A program made the position numbers and the translations under genes. A model generated the notes under the pieces. It was not told the DNA's origin and ran no database searches. It saw only the letters and a program-made list of their open reading frames with translations. From NCBI GenBank assembly GCA_963931925.1, contig OZ007569.1, positions 67,859,750 through 67,923,749 of the forward strand: DNA of 64,000 nt. Reading direction: 5' to 3'. Of this stretch, positions 26,420-40,070 are shown in pieces (the stretch's first letter is position 1; every line of letters begins with the position of its first letter). This stretch comes from Onchidella celtica. Lineage: Eukaryota; Mollusca; Gastropoda; Systellommatophora; Onchidiidae.

Positions 26420-26724
26420 AGAGCCGTCCTAAGCCATCGAGGAATAACTAGTTTTATTTCACTGAAAATACTTTTCGCATCTAGGTAATAGTAATTATGA
26501 ACTCAACCGCAGACTTGTGGAGAAGACCATGTCTTCTTGCTCACATTGTGAATCAGGGAAATTAGAGCCGTGCTGGGTCACTGAATAATAACTAATTTTA
26601 TTTCACTGAGCATAGATATTATTGACGGTAAAACTACTTTTCGCATTTATGTAGTACTAATGTGAACACAGCCTCAGACTTATGGAAGAGACCTTGTCTT
26701 CTTGCTGACCATGTAAATCACGGG
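26420..26724. repeat. Old tandem duplication, two units of 140-160 bp
   Basis: Two adjacent diverged copies (26420-26558 and 26564-26724). Both contain AGAGCCGT, then a TAACTA(G/A)TTTTATTTCACT-like stretch, a CTTTTCGCAT motif, and a GTCTTCTTGCT motif near the end. The second copy carries about 20 extra bases. Divergence suggests an old event; no coding function is apparent. Confidence 0.75.
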
Positions 26725-28697
26725 CAAAAATCCCTGAAGAACGTGAGACAAGCATTGTAAATAAGTGAAAAATTGATTCCCCCTTCAAAATATATTAAGC
26801 TAACATCGAATGTTGCTGAGAGTCTCACAGCTGCTGCCGTTCGTTCACATACCTGGCGTGGTATTCCAGGGCTGTAAGTATTCCCGTGCCAGGTGTCAGC
26901 ATTACACAAAAAGGAAACAAAGAGAAAACGCACGAGAGACTGAGATTAAAGTATTTTTAGTGCTGGCGCTGTTCATCATTTGTCCTCACTTGAGACAATT
27001 TACCCCAGAGATGCAAGCCAGGAATGCAGAACCAATGCTCTTCATGAAAACCCATGACAGCAGAAGAAATGAAACGAAACCGTCTAAAGGTTGCACAACA
27101 AAGCCCTTCGGGTGGGAAAGTGCTTGGGTACTTAAGTTGGAAGTTTAAATTAGTTCTCTTAAAAGCCATGATTCTTTAGGCGCTTGGTCACCGACGATAG
27201 TCATAAATGGAGCTGCACTGACATGTTTGAGAGTTAATTCACGGCGTGTTGTCGTTTTTGTTATTTTCATTGTTTTACTGGTTGCACTATGTAGTAAAAT
27301 GGCCCAATTGTTTATTCCCATGAGGTCATCTGCAAATTGGCACCTAGGATAAACAACTGATGGTGGAACTGTTGTTTAATGATGACGTTGCACTTATGAA
27401 GGCCAGTTTGATGGAGAATAACGAACTGAGGGCCACTGAATGAAATATAGGCACACACTAAAACTCTGTGTCAGCTGCTTCTGGAGATTTCATTGGGCTT
27501 TGTCGTTGTTGTTTGCCTTAGCGTCAAATATATAACCAGGGCTTTGAAATCCCACATTAGAATTTCATATCAGACATATAGAGAGAGCTTTTATTATTAT
27601 TAAAACGAAATATTAAATCTGAAAGATATGGACATCAAAGGGAATAAATGCATGCAAAAATTGTCTGTTTCTCAACGTAGAAGTTCCCAGAGGAGTGTGC
27701 ACCAAAGAGGCACACTAGAAAATTTTCAAGTATCCAAATGTGAATGCCCAATGAGCCGATGTTCTAAAAAAAATTAACGACGTAGCTGTGGGAAAAGTTT
27801 TCTTTTATCAAATGTTCAGACAACATTAAAATTGGGATAAAACTCTTTGAAATATTACACACCCACAAACACACATAAATATACTTAAAAAGGCAAACGC
27901 ATGCACTCCCACACACATAATATGATGTAAAAATGCGCGCGCACACACACATATTCACGAATCCGTTAATGCTGAGGGACAAGCTACAATTTCATGTCCA
28001 GTGCCTTAGATAAACAAATCTGTCTTTTCACATCTGTAAAAACCTTTGATCTCATCGTTTTTCTCGAAACTAGAGCAACGTATGTAACTTAAGGAACTCT
28101 AGGACATCCTCAAGACTTCGATTACTCAGGCTGAAATAATACCACTGGGTGGCTGGTGCTAAGTTAATGAGATTAGACAGCCAGTAATCTTCATTAAAAG
28201 ATTAGTGTCTGAGGGCTAAGGAGATTGTCCGTGCCTCGAGGGATGATCATGACGGTAAAATCCGAGTGACCTACAAAATGCTCATATCAAAATAAAATGT
28301 AGTAATGTTTTAGGACACCTGAGGTTGAATAACAATGTTGTCAAAATGAGAAATGAGCGGTTGTTATAGTTCCCTGTTTGTTCATTTTATGTCAACAGTG
28401 GTCCTTGCCCTTCTGTCTTGAACAGACAAGAGGCTCAGAGATCTCTTTATCTGTGTGTGAGGTCTGAAGAGATTCCCTTGAGTGCCACAATGTTTGAGTA
28501 TGGAAAAGCTTGACACTGCGTTGAGTGCGAAATCCCTGTTCTTTGGTACAAAAGTGTATTTTTCCCCGGGCAAAGTAAACTCCGCCGTTCTTGCCTTCAA
28601 TCAGTAATCGTCATTTATGTTGTCTCGGTCTCATTGAAATCGCCTAGATTTGGGGACAGAGAAGGATAGTGTTTGTTTTAACATGATATTAATAGCT
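26725..28697. other. No gene recognised; CA-rich patch
   Basis: No gene identified. An interrupted (CA)n-rich stretch lies at about 27858-27953. Two antiparallel frames at 26810-27169 have no known motif. Confidence 0.5.
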
Positions 28698-28705
28698 AAG
28701 AGAGC

Positions 28706-28763
<58 letters not shown>
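28698..28763. repeat. (GA)n microsatellite
   Basis: A nearly pure GA dinucleotide array of about 66 bp. Confidence 0.95.
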
Positions 28764-28764
<1 letters not shown>

Positions 28765-28924
28765 GGCGACGTCGTCAACGTCACAAGACCTCGGTCGAGA
28801 TATCAAATCCTTGAAGTCATCAAAGATACTACAATTGATAAGATAAGACAGCTAGTGCTTTTAGCGAGCACAGATTTCGCACCGCCACCTAGACGCAAAG
28901 GCGCGGAAATCATGAAAAATGCCG

Positions 28925-28985
28925 TATTTTACAAAGCCAAATAGGGAAAATACTGAAAATTGTTCATTGTTCAGCTATCGCCATA
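28925..28985 (+). repeat. Dispersed repeat B, copy 1
   Basis: About 55 bp shared with 59910-59972. It reads TTTACAAAGCCAAATAGGGA, then AAATACTGAAAATTG and GTTCAGCTAT. One frame reads VFYKAK-stop-GKY-stop here and VMYSSYKAKQRKY-stop in the other copy. This hints that both derive from the 3' end of one coding element, which I cannot identify. Confidence 0.5.
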
Positions 28986-30389
28986 GGCCTTGATCGACAT
29001 CAATTATTGTGGAATTATAACCTTGATCGCTGTGGGAAAACATTGGCTATGTTTTGTTTTTTTCAGTTGCAGCAACACTGTCACAATTTTGCATTATAAA
29101 TTTACCATTACATCAAGCATTCTTTTCATACTATGCGCCATGGGCCACGCCCCCGATCAGCGCGCAAATTGTGTGCAGGGTTTTTTTTTAGTGGTGCGAA
29201 GAACACAGTGTCTCATCTTATCGTTTCTAATATCTTCGATGTCATATCTTCACAGTAGACGCTTTAACGTAGTATGTAGAAACATTTCAAAAGGTGCACC
29301 AAATTTTTCAATTGCACCAACGCTGTACTACTGCCTGAAAGTGTGCTGGTTTTGAGCCTGTTTCCAATTTACGATGAAACTACATTGTGTCTAGTGTCTT
29401 AGTCCATCCCCAGTGTGTCGCGTTGGGCACGTAATAAAGTACAGTTACTGTAGTAGTCCCGACAGCTGCTTGAGTTTTTAGTGTGATACCTATTTCAAAT
29501 ACTCTAAGACATGGGAGATGCCATGTAAATTCCAAGCACTTCAATCGGTGACGCGATACTCCAAACATTTCGGCAAGGAGTCCACTTTCCACCCATCTTC
29601 CACTTTCATCCGCTGAAAAATCCAAGTTCAAAAGGCTATCATTAAATATAAGGTGAAAAACAGAACGAAAAGGAAACTATTAAAATCATCGCTGAGACCT
29701 CTAATTAGATCGCTGGGGCTCAAAGATTGATAGCTCATGTTGGTGGGAAGTAAATTTTAGTCGACGTCCAGACGTTCTTTTGTGTTCTTTTTCCGTTTGA
29801 TCTCTCAGGTTACACAGCGCCACCTGGACCGAAGCAACACTCTCCAGGAGGCAGAACTCGTATGTTGTATGCATTAATGAAGGCGGTCTCTCTAAGTCAC
29901 CTGTGGTACATAAGAATTCCTGAAGGTTCGGCTGTTGTTAGATCAGAATTTATATTTTCATAACCAAGATTTGATTTGTTTTGTACAAAGGAGGCTGGTT
30001 CATGATCTTCACTTTACGCAGTACTTTTTTGTTGGGTTCATTATTCCAGAGGGCTTGTATAGTCCCCCGCTGCTGAGATAAGATTTCGCTTTTCCTCCAT
30101 ATTTTTCCCTCTTTCTTTCTATTCACTCCGATTTGAAAAAGCATGGCTGTGTTAAATGTGTTTCCTAATATCTGTGTAACCTCGTTCGCATTCGCAATTT
30201 AAATTTCACATTAATAAGGAATGTCAAAACTGAGCTGTCTTGGTAATTTATGTACAGGTGAGAAAAAAAAAAACTTGCAGGATGAAATAAATTTACTTAT
30301 CCGTTACGTTATAAATACGTTGCAAAATGATTTTATCTGCTTTTGGGGGATGAGATTAATATTCTCATCGTAGCAGAAAAATATAATGG
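28986..30389. other. No gene recognised
   Basis: No gene identified. The 121-codon frame at 28990-29355 has hydrophobic stretches but no known domain and no clear start context. Confidence 0.5.
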
Positions 30390-30402
30390 ATGAGAGAGAG
30401 AT

Positions 30403-30462
<60 letters not shown>
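30390..30462. repeat. (GA)n microsatellite
   Basis: A GA dinucleotide array with one ATA interruption near its start; overlapping frames on both strands are artefacts. Confidence 0.95.
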
Positions 30463-30465
<3 letters not shown>

Positions 30466-31044
30466 ATGCCAGCAGAAAAGAAAAAAAACAACAGATCAGA
30501 GAAGCGAGTTAACAATATTTTTAAGACCAAGCATTTCTCTTTATCGTTTCCTTTTTGTTCCATCCCCTTCGCTTTATGCGCCTTCAATGTGTGAGTTATT
30601 CTATACCAGATGGAACGAGTTGTCCTCTGTGGGGCCAATTATAGACAGAAGGGCTGAATGCTGGTGAGATGGACCCAAGGAGAGTGCTCTCACATTAGCC
30701 AGCAAATAATGAATGATTATGTTTAAAGATGTTGTTTTGTTTTCCCACTGCGGTTTTACACACATATTTACATAACATTGCAAATGGATTTTATCCATGC
30801 CCTTGAAATGGACGGTCTGTAATGTTACAGCTGATGTTTTGCTAACGAACTGATTTTCTCCACCTCTTGTTCGAGACTGCCATTGGTGATTTCGTATTTC
30901 CAAACAAATACGCTCTTGTCAGCTAATTTTCTTTGCCGTTCCGTCTAAATACGCTTGAGTGGCATGTCTTTTAGAACTCGATCTTTCCCCGTGGTCACGA
31001 GATACTCCTTGGCGAAGCAAGCTTTATGGGGAGAGGTTCCATTT
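30463..31044. other. No gene recognised
   Basis: Nothing recognisable apart from short frames on both strands. Confidence 0.5.
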
Positions 31045-31284
31045 CGCGACCTCAGTTCGTATTTTGTTCCATCTCCATTTTCTGAAAAACTGGAGGTCTT
31101 TTAGTATGTAGAAAAGGGATAGAAATGCACACTTGTTTAAAATGCGTTGTGATACTTATCAAGCTATTTCACAGTTCGATTTAGTCTAACTCCATATCAC
31201 AATACTAAAGCCTCAAACGTTTAACGCCGAAGTTTCCCGTTTGTGCAAGAAGTGGAGTTGGAACATACAAGAAGTAAGGTTGCG
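31045..31284 (+). mobile_element. TIR family A, copy 4
   Basis: Plus-oriented copy with both ends present. It begins CGCGACCTCAGTTCG, continues TTCCATCTCCATTTTCTGAA, and ends with a GTGCAAGAAGTGGAGTTGGA segment followed by GAAGTAAGGTTGCGG. The interior AATACTAAAGCCTCAAACG matches copy 1. Confidence 0.75.
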
Positions 31285-31764
31285 GTTAACAGCATCAGTC
31301 ATTTACTTTTGGGGACACATCAGAGTTACCAGTTGACCTGGTTGTACTGATCTAAAATGACGTTTACATCTGAGAGATTTTTAGTACCTGTCGCCATTCA
31401 GTTACGTCTGGGCTATTGATTTTTTATTATATTTTGGTTCTTGCTGTATTTTATCTCTTATTCCACAGTAGAGGAAATATGTATTTTATGTATTTGTTCC
31501 TATTCTTCTAGCCGTATCTTTCTTTCTTTTCTCTTTCTTCCTTGTAAAAGGGAGTGTAAACACATATTTCATTACTGGAATCCTACACCATGAACAGTTC
31601 AGAAGAAAAATGGGCAGGCTGCAACAAGAATAACAAAATATTATGCTGCCTGTAACGACGAGAGAATAATCCTATTTACCGATTGAAGGACTTTCACAAG
31701 TACGAGCAACATTGTTTACTTCGCGCTTTATAGCGTGCCTGAATTACTTCAAAATATATCTTTT
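31285..31764. other. No gene recognised
   Basis: AT-rich spacer between family A copy 4 and a CT array. Nothing recognised. Confidence 0.5.
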
Positions 31765-31983
31765 CTCTCTCTCTTTCTCTGTCTGTCTCTATCTCCGTCT
31801 CTCTCTCTCTCTCTCTCTCTTTCTCTTTGTCCGTCTCTGTCTCATTCTCTCTCTCTCTCTTTGTCTGTCTCTGTCTTCGTCTCTCTCTCTCTTTGTCCGT
31901 CTCTGTCTCCATCTCTCCCTCTCTTTGTCTGTCTCTCTCTCTCTTTTTCTCTCTCTCCCGCTCTCTCTCTCTCTCTCTCTCTC
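31765..31983. repeat. (CT)n array with GTCTCTGTC variants
   Basis: About 220 bp of CT-rich repeat interspersed with TTTGTCCGTCTCTGTC-like variants at irregular spacing, pointing to higher-order slippage. Frames of 98-136 codons across it are spurious. Confidence 0.95.
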
Positions 31984-34900
31984 GTATGTAATCAGATCTC
32001 ATTACTGTCCATCCTGTCAAGTGGAAACTAACAATACCCCAAGAGTGTTGCAGTGTAACAGCAACATTCACGTGAGTTAACTGTGAAATGGCTGTTTTAA
32101 ACAACTATTACAAAAATTAACTCGGAAGCCGTCCACAGCAATATCAGTGATCAGCTCCCTGTAGCATCCCCACGCATTTGCTGTGTGTGGTGTTTACAGG
32201 CAATAAATTATGTACCACATAATGATCGTTATTCCAACTGTCCCATTGTTAAGTTTAACTGTCCTAATGTTGTGTTGTCTGGGAGACTGAGGAACAGGGC
32301 AGTCTGTGTGACTTGGTTGTTCCCTCCGTTTTCCTCCACGGCTTCATTTCACGTTTTCTCTCATTCACACTTCATTTCTAGACTTCTGTTTCTGGTTCCA
32401 TAACGAAGCGCTCTCAACATTCGACCAATGCCTTAAACACAACATCCTCTCCTGTCACTTTATTTTCTCAAAATTCATCCTTAACCGCGACGCTCCCAGC
32501 TCTCAATCTTTTCCGAGTATTTGGCACCTGGGGGGAAAGGGGGGGTGGGGGGGGGGCAACAGGCACCGGTCCAGAACACATAAAACGTTTCTAATTATCC
32601 ATTAATTTATCTACAAAAGAAATCTAAAGTATGAGGTGATATTAAGAGATTATGAGCACGGATGAAGAGCCGTGGTGAGGATATTGATTGTAGACTGTAA
32701 ATTTTACTCCTGCATATCTGTATAAAATGGAGCAGGCATAGAGTACCAAGCAGAGTTTTTTTCGTACTAGTTTTTCGCCATCAGTTTACAATATCTTTGC
32801 GGATTGCAAAACATGTGCAATAGATGAGATTAAAAATGGATCTAACTTTGGTTTCCACCGCCTACAACGCAAATCTTACGGGAATTCATCATGCTTATTA
32901 GCCTACTGGTTTTGACTTCTTGAAAGGGCTAGTGATTCGGAGAATTAACAACATAGGGTAGGCATTGTTCTCCCGTGCAATCCCTCAGTGATGGCGAATT
33001 TCGTTGCCAGTAGTATATTAAGATGCTCCTAATATTTTTCTCTCATAATGTATGTTGTGCAATGCAGATCGCCCGCACCCGAAAGGTTACGGGTGCCCTT
33101 GGTCGTGTACATGTGTTTTTGTGTGGGGGTTACTGTTTGTTTTATTACGGGAAGTCCTGTGTGTTCATTGACTTGTGGCAGATGTTGCAGTTCGAGATTG
33201 CATTATCTGGCTGATTCCCGGTTTCATTGTTTGACATTTAGATATACCTCCTATTGACGTAATACACTGGCACGATCTAATAATGTATGCTGCAATGGGC
33301 ATTTTGTCACTTGCACTTTGTACCTACCTACCTAAACTACCTGAACATTTCTTGCTGAGCTTCATCAGTCACTTTCAGCTGTTCTGCAGCCAATAAGATA
33401 CATTTTTTAAAGAGTATAAAAAGTAATTAGGCGCTTTTGAAAATGGGCCTCACTTAACTTTCGAACATTGTAAATAGTTCTCAGAATCTCACTCACTCAT
33501 GTTTCTGTCATTGCTTACTCTATCCATTTCTGCTTTGTGTGCGTGCGTGTGTGTGTGTGTGTGTGCGACTGCGTCTGTCATTGTCCACCATACGTTTATC
33601 CACTAAACTGAGGACAACAAAGTGCCGTCTACACCAAGCCATTATGGGCTTACTGGCATTAGCCTGAGCATGCATCAGGGCTCACATCAGCTGACAAGGT
33701 GACCATAAATTATCCGTCATTACATGCAGCTTCCTGCGCCCGATACCATCCATGCAGCTGTTCGGGTAACGCAGGCAACCAAACGGTAAATCCGTACAAA
33801 TCTGACTCTAAAATCTAGTACCAGGTAAAGAAATCTTCAAGGCATCACGATCTGCATACTGAGAACTCCCTTATTTAAACGTCGCAGGGATTTTCATTCC
33901 TGGGTCTCTAGCCGAAGAAGTTCAAGGCAACAACAACAAACATAATTATAAGATAAAGCATACTTAAATATGAAGCAGTGTGGCCTAGCAACACACAGGA
34001 CTAAAACACACACACATACAAAACAAACCAATCCAGCCAACAGTCGAAGGGATTTCTGGACACATCTCAATACGTCTACATCTCCATCTGTTTCGTTGCA
34101 TGATTCCTAAGAACAATGACTGAACATCAAACATTCGGGAAAAAAAAACAAAAAAACATCAGCCCTTTCGTTAAACTAAATCCTAAGGGTGTCATGTCGA
34201 ACATATGCAATTTGAAATGTCCATGCCAATTTTGACAGCTGTAAAGTGCTGCCGTTGGTGAGGAAACGTGTCATTATTTTTTCCAAGTCATGAATCTTAT
34301 ATGAAGAGAAATTGCGGGAGGGGAGGATAAAACTGCACATTGACATTAACCGAAGACCGTGATAGACTTGTTTGTCCTTGAAAACTTTAAACGTCCGGCT
34401 TTCACATACCAATCCCCTACCGTTTAGCTTGAGAAAGATTTACTCTTATAGGATTGTTAGTTCAGCTTTCTTGTATCAAGCCCTTTTTCTGGTCGATCAT
34501 GACATGCCCAGAGTTGTTTTCTACCTCCAATAACGATAATTGTATTTGCAGTCACTTAATTTTATTTTGCATGTCGACCTGGATGAGTTTTTATGGACCT
34601 TTCCCAACGGCATGGATTTTTTTTTATACTCACGGCAATCACACAGGAATTTATTGCCTTTCTGTGAAACGATCCGGGAACTAAATTGCATCTACCCTCG
34701 GACCTCATAATGTGGGGGCAGCTTACAATCGATAGGGGGAACTAACGAGGAACTGAGTGTAAAACAAGGACGTGTTAATGAGAGGATGAGCATGCATGCA
34801 AATGTAGTCCAGAAGAGATGGGGAAAGGATAGCAGGGGCGATAGTGAACGATGCAGTGGTAGTGAGAATTCGTCGAAGAGATGCTGTGAGAAAGTGGACG

Positions 34901-37900
34901 AAAGAAATGAAAAGCGGAACCATCAGAGAGAAGGGATCACTTCATTCAAATAGTCACCGAAATAGAAATTGCCAGTTGTGGCAGCTAAATTTGTTACGCT
35001 ACAAAAAAAGAAAAGGTCTTGCAAGTAAAACTCACACTGATAATTTGGCGAGGAAATATTCCCCTGAGGTATCTGGCAGACCGGCCTGTGGTTTGTAGTT
35101 CTCTCGGGTTACTTAACAAATTGGTCAGAAGCAAGATAGTATCGTTCTCCCCCGATAGAATCAAAATCATTATCGTGGCATTCACACATTTTCTAGCTGC
35201 AATTCTCAGTTCGATTGAATTGCGAAAACAGCGGGTGTCGTAATAAGACGAGAGTATCGGTTGGCTGGCGTCAGGGAGCTACAATAATTTTTGCAAAGAT
35301 ACGTTTTTGTCATAATAAGTCGGGAGTTTCTCTTTATTGGCGTGGGGGGGGGGGGTACCACAACTTAGTTTCTGTTTGTGAATAAGACGTATAAAATGTC
35401 TGCAATATAAATTCATTTATTAACATAATTATCTGTGGGGGGGGGGGGGTTAGTACCAAAGACAAGTTAAGAGACTTTCACTTCCACTTGTTACCTAACA
35501 TCCCACTGGGGCACCTCGCATGATTATACTACATTCGAGTGGTCGCTCATATCATTACGCTGAGCAGCATGGCTGCGGTATTACTAGTGGTCACAATGAA
35601 GACAATTTACATAATTGACCTGGATCTGAGAAATACTTAACTTATAATATTAATGATAATGGTGTGTCTTCAGGGAGGTTCAGTGAGATCTTCTCATTAC
35701 GAAAAATGTTTACATGGCATTTTTCTTGCAATGCCACACCACATAATAGAGCCATGGGAGTTCTTACCATAATGTCCATGCATTTTATAGTTATGTCACC
35801 CATATCCAAGATCTTTAGACCTGTCACGCGGACTTCCACAGTGGGCGTAGCTTGTAGATTTGATGAGGGTTCCTCTACCAAGTAACAAGGAGCCCTTCTC
35901 CACAACAAAGAGCGGAGTTTCACTTTGGTTAAATCAAAATGGATTTTTCTGTGCCAAAACCATACAACTTGCAACTGTCATATACGATGTTGAGATGGTG
36001 TCGACATCATCATTTAATACTTTGGTGGACTCATCTGATACTTGAAGCCATTTTATATCAGTACAAAATGTAACGCAAGGGTTTTTTTTTTTTTTGGCCC
36101 CATGGTCCTACGACTTTTGTCTTGTATAGCGAGTCCCCTAGCCCTAAAGTTCACCAACGTACCTCATATTAAACGCACCTATCACTCAGCCACACTCATA
36201 TAAGTATGCTGAAAGATCAAAGAAATTATATTCACAAATTAACCAGCAATGCTGTTGATATTCATTTTAGATAAAGAAGACGCGGGGCGGGGCTGCTTGG
36301 GGTAGAGGAAACTGTACACTGAATAACTCAGCCCCAGGTCTGATTGTATCAAAACATTAAGTCTCCTTTTATTTCTGCTGCATGCTATAAATTTTTGTCC
36401 AGGAGATTTAGCTCACCACTTAATGTTGTATTTAATCTGTTCTTTTTTTTTTTTCTGTATTTAGTTTGTTTATTTCTTGCTATTGGCATGTTCCTTTTAT
36501 GTGTGTATGTGTGTGTGTTTTAACCGAGTTCCAGTTGTTACGGTTGCCTGTAAAGAACCAGCTGTTTCATTCAGATCCCTTCAGTCTTGCTACCAATACA
36601 GTTACTGATACGCTCTATAAAAAAAATCTAACAAATACTGAGTTCCCTTTGCCCACATGTCGATTAAATCGTCGGCGTATACTTGCTGCAACTGTGATGT
36701 TTTTAAAAAGTTCATTTGATACTTCATTAATCTTTACCAAGACTGTGGCCAGATTACCACCGTGTTTGGTTTCTTTGACAACCTAAAATCAGTGCAGACA
36801 AATTTAATATTAAAAGCAGTTCGAAGGTTGCAGACTTATGTGGACACTTTTCTTGTTAAAGTTTACCTTGGTTATCATGTCTCCTCTATTATAGATTTGT
36901 TTAGATGTATTTATCCTGGGCGAGTATTGTACATCAGGTCCGTACAAAATCCAGACAAGAAACTGTATCAAACTCGGAGGCTGACATGTCGACATGACCG
37001 TGTGACTGACATCTTCAGAAACATCACCATCTAGTCGAGATAATTGGACCATGCCCATTTGTCAGCCATATTTCTTATCTACAATTATATTATTAATAAT
37101 ATCCATTGTTATGGGAAAGCTTGGGTGATGTAAGTTTGCCGTAGAATGATTTTGTTGTAGTGGGGTTTTTTGGTGACTGCTGTTATTCACATAAAAAATT
37201 TTGTAGCATGCATTAAAGCCGTTTTTCTTGTTGGCTTTCAGAAGTCATTACGTAATGGCAATGTTCTCGCATTTGTTTCTCTGCCAAAACAAGATAAGAA
37301 TATTTCTCTGAAAAATGTTTGGAAAAGGTCAAATTTCCTGTGATGAAATCTCTTGCTGAGTTCTCATTTGTATACTTTTTACTTGCCAGTTTTAAGTTTG
37401 AATATTGGGTTCAACGGTGCTTCGGCACGATTACGGGTATTTTGTTCCTTTCGCATTTTAAAAAATTATTTATTTTATTTAAACTTGATACTCAGAGCTT
37501 CATCAGTTGGAACTGCACAAATGAAATTTAAAAGCTAGGTATAAAAGTGTGTTATCTATAAATTTCTCAAAACGTGTTTTGTGAGAAAATCTAGAATAAA
37601 TTTTGTGAATGTTTAATTGAGAGCAACATTTTATTAATCAAAATATATCTTATTGGAAAAGGCGAACACATTGCAAACTGCTAATGACAAAATCAAATTA
37701 GGACAAGGATGTTTATCTCTTGCGTCAATGCCTTGAGTGCTATTTTGGTCGAGAGTTTGTAATCAATGTTTAGTGTAAAAGCTGACAAAATCTCTCTAAG
37801 AGGCGATAGAACACATTGATGAAGGCCAGAGATTCCCCACCTCAGATCTTGCAGTGGTGGGACGGTGTGTGTGTGTGGGGGGTTGGGTGGGGGTGGGGTA

Positions 37901-39795
37901 TCCAGCGCTCCATGGTAAAAATTTGTTATCGACTTATTATTATTATCTTTATTATTTTTGTTATTATCATTATTCCTAAACGTTTTCGTTTCTTTGGTCG
38001 CGTGGGAAAGAATATTGGATTTTTTCGTAGGCAAAGAAAACACTGTCATATTTATAAATGCCCATGAGACGTAGGCACATCTGTAGTCTTCACTGTACAG
38101 ACCTCTGGCTTGAAAACTAACGAGCCTGCTTTTTATTGAGAATACCAGACGTCTGAAATTTTGCCAAACGAAGGGTACTCAAATATGCGCTCCTGCGGTA
38201 GAAGATAATGTATTTTATTAATATGCAACGCACTCCCGTCCACATGTGTAACGGGTAAACAGAAGAAAATGGGACAAAAAGAAAGAGGGGGGGGGGGGCA
38301 GTTTGCTCAAAAACTGTCCAAGTAGGCAACACTGTTTATTCATGATATCTCTAAGTCACATGAAAAAAAAAATTAAAAACCCAAAACTGACAAACGGACA
38401 GACAGCAGGTTAAACCACCCGGCTCTACATTCCTCTCAGATCAATACTAAACAACTTTTGAGAACTTTCCCAGTGTCATAAAGTTTATGTGCGAGACTAT
38501 TTTATTCTATTTGTGAAATTTAGAAGTCCTGAATACAAAACATAGATGAAGTACCCAAATAAACCGCGATAGCCGAAAGGAGCCGCTGTCGTGCCGACCT
38601 GCCGTAACACTCAAACTCAAACTCTGAGTACTCAAACTCCCTTACTTTTGGTGTCAAAATGTCCTCTGCGAACCAGGTTTTAACCTCCTCTGGTCAGTGG
38701 TCATGGCGCCTGTAGATAACGGACAAATACAAATAAACATCGGCTTTTATTTATTGGAATACAAGACATTTTTGCTAAGTTGTGAAGAACATTTAAAAAA
38801 ACAGAATAGGTACTGCCGACTCTTCCATTGTCTTGTTTTCATAATTAGATCAACCTTGCTGTCTATTCTCGGGATTTTTTTGCAGCTGGCATTGAAAAGA
38901 AGATGCTTTAGCCAACATTGTGGATCTTCTTTTGTTTGAAGTGTGACAAAGACATATACCAGAGGAAATACCCATATAAATAGATCGACAATTAGAAGGC
39001 GTAATCATCTCTGTGTGGAAACTAGATTATGTTGCTCCCAGCGTTCCAGGCAGGCAGGTAGGTGTACTTGTAAGCCTTTGTAATGGGGGTGCTTCAAAGG
39101 TCACAGTACTTAGGCAACGCCGACGACTATTACCTGCACACAAGTCAAAGGCATTCTGCTAGTACAAACGGCTGGACAAAGAGTGTTTACGCTATCATAA
39201 ATAAAGGGTAGTACTCGTAAAATCTAGATGGTGGACGTTAATGATACCTGGGCCATAAAGCAACTTTTGCCTAAATATTCCAAGCTGTTTCATTTGCTTG
39301 AAGACGGTTCTTTTCCTCCGAAAAGCTCCCGTACATTCGATCTCCCAGGATTTGTTCTTTCGTTTTCAGGGGCGTGGGGGCGGGGGGCGGCTGTGTCACC
39401 TGATTACTATGTTAAATCTGAATATGGACGATTTTTTTATCCATTTCTTTCCTTTTAATTCTAACCCCACCTGTTGACTTGCCTTCTCGGAGAACCTTGA
39501 ACGTAGGGCAGTGTTTTATATACAGTGAAGTTATCTTTCCGCCCTGCTCCTTATGTGATTCATCAAAGGGCTTGTTTTATTGTTTCAGTGCATACATCTT
39601 GGCTGGGAGAGGTCACAATGGGAAGGGTTTGAGACTGAAAGAACAACAGGGGAAGGATGTGTTATTTTGTCTGCATGAATGTCGTTGTCTTTGATCTCAC
39701 TGGAATGCCCTCTCTCCACCCCAGGTCTTATTTTCTGTCAAAGCAGATACTTGTTTACCAGGGAAATAAATGTAAAAAATAAGTTGCGTTTAAGG
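31984..39795. other. 7.8-kb gene-poor stretch
   Basis: No gene recognised. It contains a G-rich block at 32529-32558 able to form a G-quadruplex, a (GT)n tract at 33536-33566, poly(G) runs at 35344-35355, 35436-35448 and 38286-38298, a poly(T) run near 36081, and AT-rich spacers. Frames of up to 110 codons (minus strand 35642-35974) have no recognisable domain. Confidence 0.5.
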
Positions 39796-39882
39796 CAGCG
39801 ATTCCCAACCGTTCACGTCCCTCGTACCCCTGGGAACTTTTCGAAAGTAACTTTACCCCCACCCTGTTTAGCTCGATATCAA

Positions 39883-39935
39883 AATTTGGCAAAAAAGAAA
39901 AAGTTGTATGTAGCAAAGCCTCGCGTTAGAAATAA
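39883..39935 (+). repeat. Single arm of the hairpin repeat
   Basis: A close copy of one arm of 6784-6992: TCAAAATTTGGCAAAAAAG, then AAAAAGTTGTATGTAGCAAA and GCCTCGCGTTAGAAATAA. The opposite arm is absent. Confidence 0.7.
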
Positions 39936-40015
39936 ACGTTGCCTTGCTGCAACCCCCCAGTTTTTGCTGTGGTTTTTATACTATTCTTGTTTAGCTCGGT
40001 AGCTTTAGTCGGTCT

Positions 40016-40070
40016 GAGGTCTTTATTTTAGGCGGGTCACTCCTTTGGGATTTACACCTCGTATGTTTAG
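40016..40070 (-). repeat. Inverted copy of the SINE 3' tail
   Basis: On the minus strand this reads GAGGTGTAAATCCCAAAGGA, then GTGACCCGCCTAAAATAAAG and ACCTCAGA. It matches the last 50 bp of the SINE at 16912-17409 at roughly four positions in five. The tRNA-like head is absent, so this is either a 5'-truncated SINE or a piece of the element that donated the SINE tail. Confidence 0.6.

Noticed and set aside
31694-32104. 136-codon acidic/basic minus-strand frame
   Set aside because: It is a low-complexity translation of the CT array with no non-repetitive domain.
35642-35974. 110-codon minus-strand frame as a hypothetical gene
   Set aside because: The amino-acid order looked protein-like but matched no family I know; it overlaps a 73-codon frame on the other strand and lacks any supporting signal.
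38560-38720. Possible second SINE head (GCGATAGCCGAAAGGAGCCG)
   Set aside because: It faintly resembles a tRNA A-box region, but no B box lies at the right distance and no target duplication was found.
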